Assembly (NCBI GenBank): GCA_036320915.1
Contig: JAXBDG010000011.1
Coordinates: forward strand, 270,501 to 334,500
Direction of reading: 5' to 3'
DNA: 64,000 nucleotides
Origin: Linnemannia elongata
Taxonomy: Eukaryota; Mortierellomycota; Mortierellomycetes; Mortierellales; Mortierellaceae
Shown: piece after piece, positions 45,402 through 57,400 of the stretch
Position numbering within the stretch: the first letter of the stretch is position 1
How the letters are laid out: the number at the start of each line of letters is the position of its first letter
The notes under the pieces: model-generated
Seen by the model: only the letters and a program-made list of their open reading frames with translations
Databases searched by the model: none
Told to the model about the DNA's origin: nothing
Program-made: the position numbers and the translations under genes

Positions 45402-48214
45402 CTATACAGGCTTGGCAATCTCGTTCAACCGGCCAACGAGCAACTCGTAGGTCAGGATAGTCAGGGCACTAGCTGGAACAGTCCTGAGAAGATTAGTCGG
45501 CATGCCCTTGTAAAAGGCACGAATGCCCTCCTCCTGGTAGATCACCTTGACTGCATGAATGATTCCCTGGTACTTTGGTGGATGGGTCGACTGGTTCTGA
45601 AGTCGTGTCCTGATCACTTCATGAGGGTACGTCGCAATACTGGCAGCCATCTTGGATGTCGACGATGCAATCAGAATATTCGTGCTGCTCACTTGATCCG
45701 AATCCGCTGCCTCTACAATCGTGGTAAAGAAAGCGAAACGGCTCCATGTGAGTACAGGCGCGGTAGTTTACAAGCTCCTCAACGATAATGTCAACGTGTC
45801 CTGCCATTGCAACATCCTGAATGAGAACTTACTGAGCCACTGCCTGAGCTTCTCGTAGAGTGGGAATTGAAGTGCGACATGGCTAATACCCATGAGGGAT
45901 GATCCAAGACCTTTGTAGAATCCGCGAAGTCCCTCGACTCTGTAAATCGTTGCAAATGCGTCAAGTGTGTTTTTATATCGGTATGGGGTATGTTCACTCT
46001 GGGTCTAATAGCACACAGTCAAAAGAATCATGATTAGAAAACATTCTGCATGAATATGATCTTTGCTTCCTGTCGAGATAATTTGAGGAAACAAGAAAGC
46101 GTACCATGAAGCGTGTCTTGATGACCCAGAGTGGGTTCGTAATGGTAGTACTAGTTGCTCCTGCTGACATGGCTGCTACAATATATACAAACAAGTTCGA
46201 CTCGTGGTGACCTATACAACGTTTAAAAAGACAATATCTTTGGTTACTTCAGGTTCCGTTAAAACGCTTTGAATGGAGTGCGAATAAAGTATCGAAATAG
46301 GATCAATACATGACAAGCAAACGAATAGTAACAGTAACAAGAAGCATTAAAAGTCGATACTGTCTTCGTACCAGTTTGTCTTGCCACCAGGTCTTTAAAG
46401 TAGTCGTATGCTGTAAAGTAAATCGCCCATGTCGGCAAGTATCCAAATATCGTTGGTCCTAGTCCTCTGTATAATCCTCGGACACCTTCCTCTGACCAGA
46501 TCCTGGTGAGTGTGCCTAGAAACCAGATTTGATAAGGATCAGAAACAAAACATACAGTGATGAGAGACAATTCCCGCAGATGAATAAAGGGCACGCGTGG
46601 ATCTTTCCGACAAAAATGATTGCAAGAGTCCTGTTGTGCGATTGAAATTACCTGCTGTGCCCTTGTAGGACTTTCGTGCGGCAGTGATGACGCCTTGGTT
46701 CTGCAGCCTTGTTTTGACAACATCCAGCGGACAAGTGACAACGGAGGTGACGAGTCCAGCGCCTGCTCCTGCGATCGTGTGCTTCAATTGGTCTGATTCC
46801 CTGTGAGAGTGAAAATGAATGTGAAAGTGAAGAGTAAAGAAAAAAAACAAAAGAGAAAAGAGATGCTAGATGTGTTAATTGTTATCCATCTGGAAGCAGC
46901 CGAGATAACGATAATATTTTTCACAAGGAAAAGAAGAGACCATGGCCCGCACGAGTGAAGCTAAAGAAAGAGAGAGTCAGGATGATCGAATAGCACCGGA
47001 AGAGGACGGAGGGCCATCCGTCAGAATGTGAACACCAAATCCTTTCGAAGCTCTCGTTTTTTTTTCTTCTCCTTGACTTTCCGACCAAGTCAACTAGCCC
47101 GTTTTTGACTCTCATGATAAAGAATGATCGCTGTTATCTTCATTGACGCTTTCCCTGCAGTGTCCGATTTGATTGTCTTCTGGTTGGCCCATAACATCCA
47201 TATGACATGTGCCCCCGCCAGCCAGCCAGCCAGGCAAGAAACAAAAGAGCGCGCCGGGATTGGCTTGAAGCAAGGGCAAGACACCACCCCACATCCCTGC
47301 CGGTCTCAGCCCGTGCCTCCAACTCGAGTTCGATTCTCATATGCAACAAAGAACCATCTCGCCGCAACAATGACAGAGGAGGGTTCGGGGCATGTTGCTC
47401 TATCATATAATCAAACTGTCCAACCCAGCGTTGCTCCTTATCCACGCTTCATTTTTTTCCATCAGTCATACTCTACTGCAGCAGGATAAAAACCCCTCGG
47501 CCTCAAAGTTTCTTCGCTACTTTTCAATCAACGCTCATTCTTGTGAAAGGAAAGCAATCTCAAACCTCAAAGGTCATCACTCCATCGCTCTTTTTTGTCT
47601 TCAGCAACGCGCCTACTTCAGTCATCTTAAAAGAGCAGGTGAACCCATGAGCCATTCAACCCTTTTTGTTCGCTTGTGTTAAACTTGCTCATGTTGTTAA
47701 GTTACGCCGTGTCATCGCCGTGGTACCTTCCTGGAACTTATGGTTTTTCCCTGTGTCCGGACTTTTTTTTGGCGTGTGGGTGTTTTGTTATGTTTTTATA
47801 TCGGTTACGCAACTTTCTTTCATGATCCGACTCACTCTGCTATCAACCCCTCACTTCCCCCAGTACACCTGTCACCCTCTTCTCCCCATAGAATTCACAC
47901 GCCATTAAGAGGTAAGGAAAACAGCAAAAAAAAAAAAAAAAAAAAAAAGTGAGAGAGAGAGCGAGCTGTTGCATCTTCCCGCCCAAAAAAAACTGGAGCG
48001 CCGTCGACTCCTTTGTTTCCTTGTCTTGCTTCCATTGTTCCTCGCTTGCAGTGACTTCCTGCTCCTTGTACTTTGACTTTCCTGGTTTGTCCCGTATGTC
48101 TTGCGTTGGTCACTTGTACGTGTTTTAACGCGCTGATCTGTTACAACTGCGGAAAAAAGAGAAGAGTATGAGTGCCTACCTGAGCTTGATCGCCCACCAT
48201 TCACGGGCGGCCAT
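45402..48214 (-). CDS. Mitochondrial carrier, NDT1/YIA6-like NAD+ transporter
   Basis: Inner-membrane transporter of the SLC25 family. Exons on the minus strand: 48214-48180, 46800-46652, 46515-46372, 46211-46105, 46004-45833 and 45712-45402, giving 305 residues in frame, the usual length. Three repeats carry the signature: PLDVVKTRLQ, PLWVIKTRF and PHEVIRTRLQ, each followed by the distal EG...GFYKG or GLYRG block. LGPTIFGYLPTWAIYFTAYD and FYKGMPTNLLRTVPASALTI fit the yeast NAD+ carriers NDT1/NDT2 better than the folate or pyrimidine carriers. The first exon (MAAREWWAIKLR) is 35 nt and lies 1.38 kb upstream. It is accepted because it is in phase and gives normal length, but a nearer start cannot be excluded. 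Confidence 0.85.
47926..47948. repeat. 23-nt A tract in the first intron of the NAD carrier gene
   Basis: Oligo-T in the sense of the minus-strand gene. Confidence 0.85.
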
Positions 48215-48772
48215 TCTCTTGCTGGCAAGTTTGGGGTTTGAGTGTGTTATTGTGAGAAAAGAGGAAATGAAAGAAAGGGGTGAGTGAAGGGTTGTTTAGG
48301 GTGGCCTGTGGAGGTGTTTGAGGACTAAAGAGTTCTTGGAAAAGAATGCGTCTAACGGTCCTAGTCGTTGTGTTGTGGAGAATGAAAAAAAAGGGAGAGT
48401 GGGGAGTTGTGTTTTCGTTGTGTGTTGAGATCAAGGGAGGAAGGAGGTGGTCGGGTCGAAGCGAAGTGGAACTGTCGAGTGAGGAGGTTTGAATGAAATG
48501 TAAAAATAAAAGGAGAAAAAAGAAGGGAAAAAGTAGAAGAGAAGAAAAAAGAAAAGAGTGAAAGGCACAGAAGAGCCAAGAGAACAGCGAAGGAACAGGT
48601 GAAGGAAGGATGAGGTGTTGATGATGTGAGTGATTACGAGTGTTGGTGTGTGTGTGTGTGAGCAGTAAGAAAGGGAATGGATGAACAAAAGAAAAAGAAA
48701 GAGAGTCTAATCAGACGCGACCAAAGGGGAAAAAAGAATGAGGGGGGAGGGAAGTGAGGAAGGAAAGTAGGC

Positions 48773-48777
<5 letters not shown>

Positions 48778-48808
<31 letters not shown>
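48778..48808. repeat. 31-nt A tract upstream of the NAD carrier gene
   Basis: Oligo-T in the sense of the minus-strand carrier gene, about 565 nt before its start. Confidence 0.9.
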
Positions 48809-48812
<4 letters not shown>

Positions 48813-48918
48813 AGAACAGAAAGGAAACGTGAGCACTTGATTTTTTTTTTTTTTATGTGTGAGGCTGTTGGTCTGACATCGGTGTGGCGTGTGTGTGTTT
48901 GAACAAAGAGGGGAAATG

Positions 48919-48961
<43 letters not shown>
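48919..48961. repeat. 43-nt A tract upstream of the NAD carrier gene
   Basis: Second-longest homopolymer of the window; oligo-T in the sense of the carrier gene. Confidence 0.9.
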
Positions 48962-48966
<5 letters not shown>

Positions 48967-50128
48967 TGTACCAGATGCGTGTGCACTCAATTGAGGTAGA
49001 ATGAGAAAAACCGTTCATGCAAGCAAGTCTAGCAGCATTATTATTCACTAGCAACATGAAGCAGGTGCCCACCTCTCTTATTCTTCCCTTCTTCCCTTTG
49101 CTCATTTGTTTGTTTGTGTACATGTCCTCTACACACACACACACACATGTACACCTCTCTTGCATTGGACAACAATCAACAAACAAACAAGAGACGCCCT
49201 GTGCACCCAAACAAATGCGCTTAGATCATATCATCCTCGGTGCCCTCCTCTCTCCTCCTCCTCATACCAAATCAGTTCGTTGTGCTGTTCGAGTTTCCAA
49301 GTCGGATGTCTCTTATCTCATTGCCACACACACACGATACGAATAAACATTTCTTCCCACGGGGTCACTTCCATTTCATTTTGGACAATCTCGGCTATCT
49401 CAGTGCAAGTCCACATGCCCTCTCCTCTGAACACACTTGGTATCCGCACCAGCGCCCAATCGCCTTCTTCGTGCTAAGTAAATCAATGCTTTGCTCCAAC
49501 GCGTTGTTTCTAACCGTCGAAGATGCCACCTACGCACCCACAGCTTCACCTTAATAATCTCCACAACCACAAGCGCCTCAAAACCCGAAAGACACTGACC
49601 GTATTATTTTTTATTTGCTCATGCTCTCCTATTTCAAAAGCGTTGGATATCCTGAACTTGGTCTGAGCGCGTTTTATATCCCTCTTCTCCATTCGTCATC
49701 ATCATAGCAATCGTCATCATGGCACCCATTGCCCTTTTTCTATGGGGCCCTGCTAAAAGTCGTGCCTATGACGACAGGGTACGTTAGCACAACAGCACTG
49801 TCCGTTTCACATTTTTTTTCTTCCCTTTCAATCAGTCACATGACCATATCCTTCGTTCTTGAATCAATGCAAAAGAAAAAAGTTGCTGGTGACCAAGGCC
49901 CAATTCCATTTGGCGTTCGATTATCCTCCGTCTCTTCAGTCTTTTTTCTTCTTTCTTCTCCTTCTACCTCTCTCTTCTCTCTTCTCTCTTCTTCTTCTCT
50001 TCTTCTTCCTTCCTTCCTCGCTTCTTTTTTCTAACACTTGTTTTTCTCACACACACATAATCAATACTCAATACTCAAACAAAAAGCAATATCTGTCTCT
50101 ATTCTTCATACCAGACCATCAAACAGCC

Positions 50129-51136
50129 ATGTCACACCAACGCTCTCAGTCTACCTCAAGCATCCTCAATGAACACAGCAACAACGCCTTCTCCCCCTCC
50201 TCTTATACCAACAACAATACCACAAAGACAGCTCCACTCTCAATCTCACTTCCTCGCCAACGGTCCATGTCAACCTCCTTCGGCCTCCCTGGCTGCCCCC
50301 CACCGTCTTCCTCCTCTGCCGCTCCAACATCCCCTGTCGCAACCTTCTCTGCCTCCTCATCCATCAACCCAAACCCTTTCCTCAACCCCATCATATCCCC
50401 TTCCTCCGCCCAATCTTCTGGAGGCGGAGGTAGTGTTGGCTCGAATGCCACGCCTTCCTCCACACTGGCTTCCCTGTCGTCAAGCATCCCCTCTTCATTG
50501 AACCGACGCTTCTCGGCCAACTTTACGAACCCTTTGACTACCCCTGCTCATATGGCTACTTCGCCAACTTCGATCGTATGTATCTCTTTTGCATGCTTAT
50601 CTATTTGCTTAGAAGATCGTCATTTAAATCTTTGGAAGGTTTTTTTGTGTCATGTCCAACACAAAAACGTGGATAAAGCATACTGACAAAAACCATATCT
50701 CCATATCTTTTTTTTCAATCACCGTACACCACTAACAACAAACTAGGATGATCGTGGTAGAAGACCAAGCCTCTTCGGCTCATCCCCCCCAATCTCCCGC
50801 CACCACACCGACATCCACGAACCTACCTTTACCACTAACACTACAACTCACCCTCATGACTTCACTGACACTAGTGGCGGCGGCGGCGGAGGTGGAGGGA
50901 TTGGAGGCCTCTTCCGCAAATTCTCGGTCAGCGGTCGATCTGGCATCCAGCATGATCGAAACGAACCCGGTCCAGCCTCCTCGCATGATATGCCCAATAC
51001 ACACCAGGGTCCAACGGTTTCAATGCCACACATCAAAGCTGTCGATGCTTTGAAACCGCCGCCTCAAAAGGACCAGATCTCACGGTCTAGCAGTCCTATG
51101 CGGAGCATGATCCTGAACGGACAAATGCTCGATTAA
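50129..51136 (+). CDS. Serine-rich disordered protein of unknown function
   Basis: Not recognised. Two exons, 50129-50575 and 50747-51136, give 278 residues in frame. Almost the whole chain is Ser/Pro/Thr/Asn low-complexity. Short patches look conserved: RQRSMSTSFGLPG, SLNRRFSANF, RGRRPSLFGSSPP, the glycine run leading to GLFRKFSVSGRSG, and SRSSSPMRSMILNGQ at the end. Several match a basic-x-x-Ser pattern (RQRSMS, RRFS, RRPS, RKFS), which suggests regulation by AGC-type kinases (inference). No signal peptide or membrane segment. Confidence 0.75.
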
Positions 51137-51451
51137 AGAACAAGAAGCAGTGCGTCAAGGTTGTGGAAAGAAGAAACAAAAAGGGGAGAGAGGATGAGAA
51201 TGGGGGGTGGAAAAAGCGAAGAAGGGAGAGAGCGAGGCCAGACCGCTGCTTTCTCTCCGCCTTGACCCATGGGATGAAAAAAAAATCTACCGCCGTTTCG
51301 TTTGCAATTTCTTCTGTACATATCATATCCCGTCCTTGCCGAAATAAAAAGAAAAATGCATGGCTGCATTGCTTCGTCTTTTGTTTTGTTCCATGTGTAT
51401 GATACAACTGGCGCTTTATTTCCAGTAAAAAAAATAGCAACCATGCCCATG
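51137..51451. other. Convergent 3' flanks of the Ser-rich gene and MED22
   Basis: 315 bp between stop codons, AT-rich with AATAAA words near 51342; no further element. Confidence 0.5.
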
Positions 51452-52348
51452 CTACACCATCGCTTCCTCAGTCGTAGAAACACCAATAGAAGAAGATGAC
51501 GAACCATAACAAGCTTGTTCAAGCTCCCAAATCGTCTTATCCACCTCTTCTTTCAACCCCATCACCCTCTGCTTCACCGCCGTCTTCTGACTCGAAAGTT
51601 CCTGTTGCCTCTGTGTTGATAATTGTGCAAGTGTTGTCGTGTCGTTTAAGAGCAAGGTCTGCTTGAGCTCGGTCACCATGGCAAGGAGGGACTCTGCCGA
51701 GGAGACAATGTTGGCAGCCCTACCTTGGATCTGGTAGGATTCTTGGGCGAGCTTGTATTTGTCCTTTGATTGTGTCAATGATTCGCTGTGGGTGATCTAT
51801 GGTGTGTAAGAGAGAGTAAGTGTGTGTTTTGGAGTGTCGTCAGTCCCATGGTTCATGAATTCTCGCTCACTCACATCCAGTCATTCTTCTCTCCTCTTAT
51901 TACCCCCTCTTCTTCCAATCCTCTCACATTTCCTGTACAATAAACACGCAAACAAAATAAAACATGGTGAATGGCACACCAGCTCACGAAAACAAGCAAT
52001 TGGGAGATAAAAAGGAAAACTTACGGACGCGGTTTTGATAATATCTCCAAAGGACTCCATCAACTGGGCAACATCCATATCCAACCGCTTGTTGTAGGCC
52101 TCCTCGATCTCCTGTAACGCGCTCAAATTCGTGTTCCTCGTCGCTCCTCCAGCACCCGCCGCACCACCAGCTGCATTGCCACCGGCCCCTCCTGCTACTC
52201 CTCCTGCTGCTACTCCACCGCCACCAATGACGGGATTTCCTGCACCAGCGACCTGTCCGGGAGCTCCTCCTACGCCACCAACTCCTCCGGGCATCCCTCC
52301 TGGGCCCCCTGCAGGGCCTCCTACCCCCATTGGACGATATGCTGCCAT
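51452..52348 (-). CDS. MED22: Mediator complex subunit 22 (MED22, Srb6/Surf5 family)
   Basis: Head-module subunit of Mediator, which links activators to RNA polymerase II. Two exons on the minus strand, 52348-52025 and 51796-51452, give 222 residues in frame. Residues 1-70 are a Gly/Ala/Pro-rich extension absent from most MED22 proteins. The core starts LQEIEEAYNKRLDMDVAQLM and ESFGDIIKTAS. It continues YQIQGRAANIVSSAESLLAM and LKQTLLLNDTTTLAQLS, matching the family's (R)AANIVRAxESLLxLVxxLKQxLxLND block. The last helix and a short Ser tail follow. Confidence 0.9.
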
Positions 52349-52849
52349 TATTGATTTGGTCCTGTTGTATGCGTGTTTTGTGCGCCGGGAATTGTCCTTG
52401 TCCAGGTACTTTTGCTACTGTGTTTCCTGATGTCCTTTGTTGTTACTTGAGTCTTGAATGAAGGTGATCCTGTATGCCTTTAAATGCTTGTTGATGAGTT
52501 AAGAGATGTTGAATGAAGGTGATGTCCGCCTATTGAAAAAACTATGTGCTGAGCTGTAATTTTAGCGTTTCTGCTATGTACCTCTGCGTCACATTAGTGG
52601 GGGTTTGACCTCCTTTTGGTTCTACTCATTAACCTCCCTTTCCAAGCTTCGAATACATGGAACCATGAGCGGAGACGACGACCGGCTGCCAATCACCTCC
52701 AGTACCACACAACCTTGTCGCCAACTCTAGACACCATAAAAATGACCCCCCTTCCCGACTGATGCAAACACTGTCGCCGTCGCAGCATAGGGCAGTTTGT
52801 GCTCTAGAGCAAGGCCAAGGAACAACAGTGACAATTGAAGGTTATCCGT
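52349..52849. other. Spacer between MED22 and the decayed DNA-binding gene copy
   Basis: Contains the MED22 promoter. From about 52740 weak similarity to the neighbouring module gene may begin, but no frame is clear before 52850. Confidence 0.4.
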
Positions 52850-54140
52850 AAAAGCCTTGGAGAACCTTGAGCAATTGACAGAGATTGTTGGATTAGATCC
52901 GAAGCTGGAGAAGGAGGATGTTAGGCTACGGGAGTATGGAAGCTGAGTTTGAGAGTGAGCCAGTAGGTGAGAGTGTAGGGGTGTTATTCGCTCAAGCGTG
53001 TGCCCCATCCAGACCTAGAGGTAGAGCAAACTGCTTCAAATGTTCAGCATTATTACCCTTAGCAATTCACCTATCCGTGCCTAATATCAATGGCTTCACT
53101 TTCTCGGTTTACTAGGCGTTCCTGAACGAAGAAAGGCACTGAACAACTACGACATCGTATACGACTCCCTTCACAAGAAACTACTGCATCTACGAAGCCT
53201 GAAAGATCCTCGACATCGATTGCAACCCCGCCGTCATCACCACTTCTCTCAGCATCATCTCCCAGAGGCCCTCGACAAAAGGACGGCATCACCTTCAAAC
53301 CCCAACCAGGCTCTATCAGCTTCCACGTCCTTAACGACATGTTTCGGCCTGGTTTGAGGACCATTAAACCGTCATCGGGTGTACGTTCATTCCGGAATCC
53401 CATACCCCACTACCGTACTCGACCGACCTCAAGAGGTCTGCAAGAACCCTTTGGAGGTATGGTTGCTCCTGTTTCTGGGATGAGGCGGACTGGACAGAAG
53501 GAACATATCCGAGGTGGTACTTCAGGAAAGACGCGGGAGCGGGAGACCATGACTGTGGATTGTAAAGTCCGGTTTATGGCGTACGCAAAAATCTCGAAAC
53601 CGATCTATGGTGGTGGTTCAGGAACGATTTTGATGTGATGTTGGTTGTGTACAATTTTCAACTCAAGCATACATCACGCAACCATGTTGAGAGGGGAAGG
53701 GGGCAAGTAGCTGGATTGGGTGTTGATTGGGAGGAGGTGGAAAGAAAGTTGAGGATGAAGTAGGTAAGGAGATATGTGGGGCTCTTTGGTGAGGGAGAAC
53801 GTCGGTTCAGGATGTTGGACTTTTGAATGTAAAGCGGTATCGGGATCTGGTCCGTTTTAGGCAACACGTACAGATGTTCAGTCACAGTGACTTTTTGACG
53901 CGCAAGGATGTTATCAACGTACCTAGACAACTGGATGGTATTGACCCTAGAGAGGGGCTACAGGATGCTGGAGGGAGTTGGTCGACAGAGCAACTGGTTG
54001 AGGACTTGGAGGTGTCTGCTCCGCAACGCATGGTGAAAGATAAAATGATACAGCGGCAACGACGCGTAACGGACTCAATGGATCAACTACTACGGTACGT
54101 GGATGGATATGACAATAGCCATGTATGGACCATGTGAAAT
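52850..54140 (+). pseudogene. Decayed copy of the tandem-module DNA-binding gene
   Basis: Segments match the intact gene at 54461-57973 in order but in shifting frames with stops. VKALENLEQLTEIVGLDPKL and EKEDVRLRE (about 52853-52937) match the linker before the intron, and a GT-AG-like gap at about 53021-53116 matches the intron position. SISFHVLNDMFR (about 53314-53350) matches FHVPNDMFRAWLEDHQ before a frameshift. CKVRFMAYAKISKPI (about 53561-53605) matches CKAQITVYVGISKPL. DVMLVVYNF (about 53632-53660) matches the strand before the HNH motif, which is itself lost. FSHSDFLTRKDVINV (about 53878-53922) matches FGWKDYLTRNDVVKA. At least three frame changes and several stops are seen, so I infer it is inactive. 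Confidence 0.7.
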
Positions 54141-54460
54141 CACTGGTGGACCGTCTTGTCGCGATCAAGCGACTACCGGACTCGCCCCTCTTCAAGGGGA
54201 CGTCAAAGTGTCAAACGCAGGAAGGCGTACTTTGTCGTGATCAGCGGTCTTTTTTTTTTCCTTTTTTTCTTTGAATACTTTTTATCTGCGAGACACGAAA
54301 TAAAAAAAAAAAAATGCCAGAGCTCGTGCCGATAACAGACTCTGATAGTTTCATGCCCCTGTGCCCCCCCTTTTTTTTGTACTTAAAGTCCAGTCTTCAA
54401 CATCGCATCCGTCGAATACATCAATCTCACAACCAACAACTCCCCCCAAAGACATGCACC
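54141..54460. other. Spacer / promoter of the tandem-module gene
   Basis: 320 bp with T-rich and A-rich runs (54250-54314) and C-rich 54361-54370. No exon recognised. Confidence 0.45.
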
Positions 54461-57400
54461 ATGGCCGTGGACGAACACCGATCACCTTCAACAACGACAA
54501 CAACGCCAGCGAGAACAACAACAACAACGACAACGGCTTCCATACACAACTCCTCGTCTTCACCTTCCTCATTCAAGACGCGCGTTGGAGTCAAGGATCA
54601 GGCATTCGCAACGCCAACATCACTCACCATGCCATCTACCCGCATACCCAACCCCGACGTCAACCTCTTATCAGTCACGGCGCCCAAAGCTACAACCGCC
54701 AAGATGACGACTATTACTGCGAAGGAAACTACTGGTACGCAGAGACGACCGTCAGACTTGATAGGCGGAGCTCTCTGGGACCTGGAACAATTGAAGGACG
54801 GCGACGCGCTTGGATTGGACGCTGAACTTGTGGAGGACGATGTTCGTCTACGAGAGCCTGAACATGCCAGTCGACTTTTGTTCACCACCACGCCTGATTA
54901 CTACATGCATCCGAACCTTGAGGTAAAAAAAACTATACTAACTACATTGAGCAAATACGCGTATACAACCACGTTTTCGTATACTGAAACAAGACCTTAT
55001 TCATTGGTACGTCAACTTAGATATTCCCCGACGCTGAGAAAAAGGCGATAGCACAATCAAACTACAACACTATCATGGACGCCCTCACAACAAGCTATTG
55101 CACGTATGAAGCCTGGAAAGCCTTCGACCTCTCCAACCTCTCCAACCTCTCCAGCTCCATCAGCTCTTCCTTATCCTTATCCGCCACACAACAACAAGAA
55201 CAACAACAACACTCCCATGCCATCCCTCAAATCTCCCCAGGAACCCGTGCAAATGATGGAATAACCCCAATACCCCAACCGGCCACCGTATCATTCTTTA
55301 TTTTCGAGGACATGTTCCAGACCTGGTTGATAGACCACCAAGTCTCAACTAATTGTTTATACACGAGGAGATCGCCCAAGCCGTTGAAAATCAAGGCGAG
55401 TAGAGAGATGGCTGCACGAACATCGTGGACGTATTTGTGTCGGTGTTGTAAGAAGGCGACGACGACGAAGAATGGCCGGGGTGGTGAGAGGCAGCAGGCG
55501 AAGGATGGGGTGATGAAGCCTGCTAGGCGACTTGGGTGCCGGGCAAAGTTTACCGCCTTCTCGGGGATTTCTCGGCCTCTTGCCAATGGTGTTGATGGAG
55601 CGGATGGGACCGATGGGGCAGGGACGAAGACTATGAAGAAGGTGGGAGTGACGCTGATTGTCTACGAGTATGAGCACAACCACGATATACGCCACTTAGT
55701 GGCAACCAACAAGGAGACTGACAGGAGTCGGGACTTGCGATTGAGTCGAGAGAAGAGGGAGGAGTTGGCTCGACATATCAAGGTTCTACTGGCACGAGGT
55801 TTTGAGATTCGCGAAGTGGCACAAATGCTTGGTGCTAATGCGAAGCGATGTCGGGAGTTGCATATGAGAGGTGGGAATGGGAGTAAGGGGAGGAGGTTTG
55901 GGTGGAAGGACTATTTGACGAGGAATGATGTTGTTAAGGCACTTGAGTTGTTGCAAAGCATCGAGGCTTGGGGGACTCAGAGGAGTCTGGACAAGGAGTC
56001 GCAGGTTGGAGACGCTGAAGAGGAATCTAAGGAGGAAGCAGAAATAGAGGAAGGGGAGCCTGCGGTGAAGAAAAAAGAGAGCGAAAGGGAGGTGGAGAAG
56101 GCGTTGGAGGTGGATGTTGATGATGACAAGGTGGAGGAGGTCAGTAAAGAGCAGTGGCAGATGGATATCCTTCGAAAGGCTCTAAAAGACCTCTATTGTT
56201 TGAAAGAAACTTCTGGACTAGACCCTGAACTGGATGAGGATGATCCCCGTCTGCATGGACTTGGCTCCTCTACCGATACCAATGGTCAGCAGCGGGGCTC
56301 TCACATATATACCCACCCGCATCTTGAGGTAAGATTTTTAATTATATCCACCGCTACTCGTCTATGCCCTGCATCCTTCTTACGAGTTGTGCCTGACCTT
56401 TATTACCATCTCATTCTCATGTTTTTTTATATAGATATTCAGGGATATCCGGTCAAAGCAACGGGCACAACACAACTACAACCTCATCATGGACTCCCTC
56501 ACCACAAACTACTTCATATACGGCGCATGGATCCTCCTCGGCTTCAACCTTCCATCCTCCACCCGTGACCCAACCTCTACCTCGCACCTACACTCACCAC
56601 CACCGCAGATCACCCCAATCACACAAGGGACACGATCTATATACGACGGGACAACTCCTTCTCCGTCATCAAGACCGGGGATCCTTAGTTTTCATGTGCC
56701 GAATGATATGTTCCGGGCGTGGTTGGAGGATCATCAGGTTGCAGTTGGTTGTGAGTTTTCGTTGGTCAGATGGGCTGCTGCTCCTACTGTTGCTGCTGCG
56801 GCGTATCCTTCTTCCGGGAGCAGTGAGAATGGTCAGGCTTCGGAGATGGCAGCTAGGAGATGCTTGTACTTTGTTTGTTCTCGTCATGAAACAGGTTCTG
56901 CAGGAGGAGTTGGAACCGCTGGGGAATCACAGGACTTTTTCGGCGGTGGCGGTGGGTGCAAGGCCCAGATCACGGTCTACGTCGGGATCTCCAAACCCCT
57001 GGCGAGGAGCCTGGGTGGCGGCAATGGTAGGATGGTCGACGTCGCCTTAGTCGTCTACCACTATGAGCACAACCACTCACTTCAAGCCCACAACAACCTT
57101 CGATCTCGCCCCTTCCCTTCATCTTCCTCCTCCTCCTCCTATTGTCAGTCCATCAACAACTCGGAAGAAGCCTATCGACAAGGACGCATGGACAGATGGG
57201 CAGAACAGATAAAAACCCTCCTCCTACGGGGTAACACACTCCTAGATACCATATTGCTCTTTGGTGGGTTTGTCCGGTGGCGGAGGGAGTCGGGCTATAT
57301 AAAACAGCTTCGAAGGTTGAGTGGTCAGTGGCAGCAGCAGCAGCAGAAGCTGGTACAGCAGGGAGAACAGCAAGGACGGGAAGTGGGAGAAACTTTTGGG

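Larger units (their letters stand above)
48215..50128. other. Divergent spacer between the NAD carrier and the Ser-rich gene
   Basis: 1.9 kb with no recognised exon. The left half (48230-48970) is GA-rich on the plus strand, i.e. CT-rich in the sense of the minus-strand carrier gene, with A tracts at 48778-48808 and 48919-48961 and short CA/TG microsatellites (48645-48661, 49132-49147). Bases 49930-50030 are a CT-rich leader of the plus-strand gene. Confidence 0.5.

Noticed and set aside
48919..48961. Poly-A tail of a retroposed copy
   Set aside because: No gene-like or element-like sequence ends at this tract and no target-site duplication was seen; the tract behaves like the other sense-T homopolymers.
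48707..49210. Frames with long Phe runs
   Set aside because: Products of the A tracts at 48778 and 48919 read as TTT codons; no other coding feature.
54314..55051. Longer N-terminus for the module gene starting at 54314
   Set aside because: That ATG is in the frame of exon 1 but is preceded by an A tract and adds a Cys/Leu-rich stretch unlike the rest; the ATG at 54461 has better context. It cannot be fully excluded.
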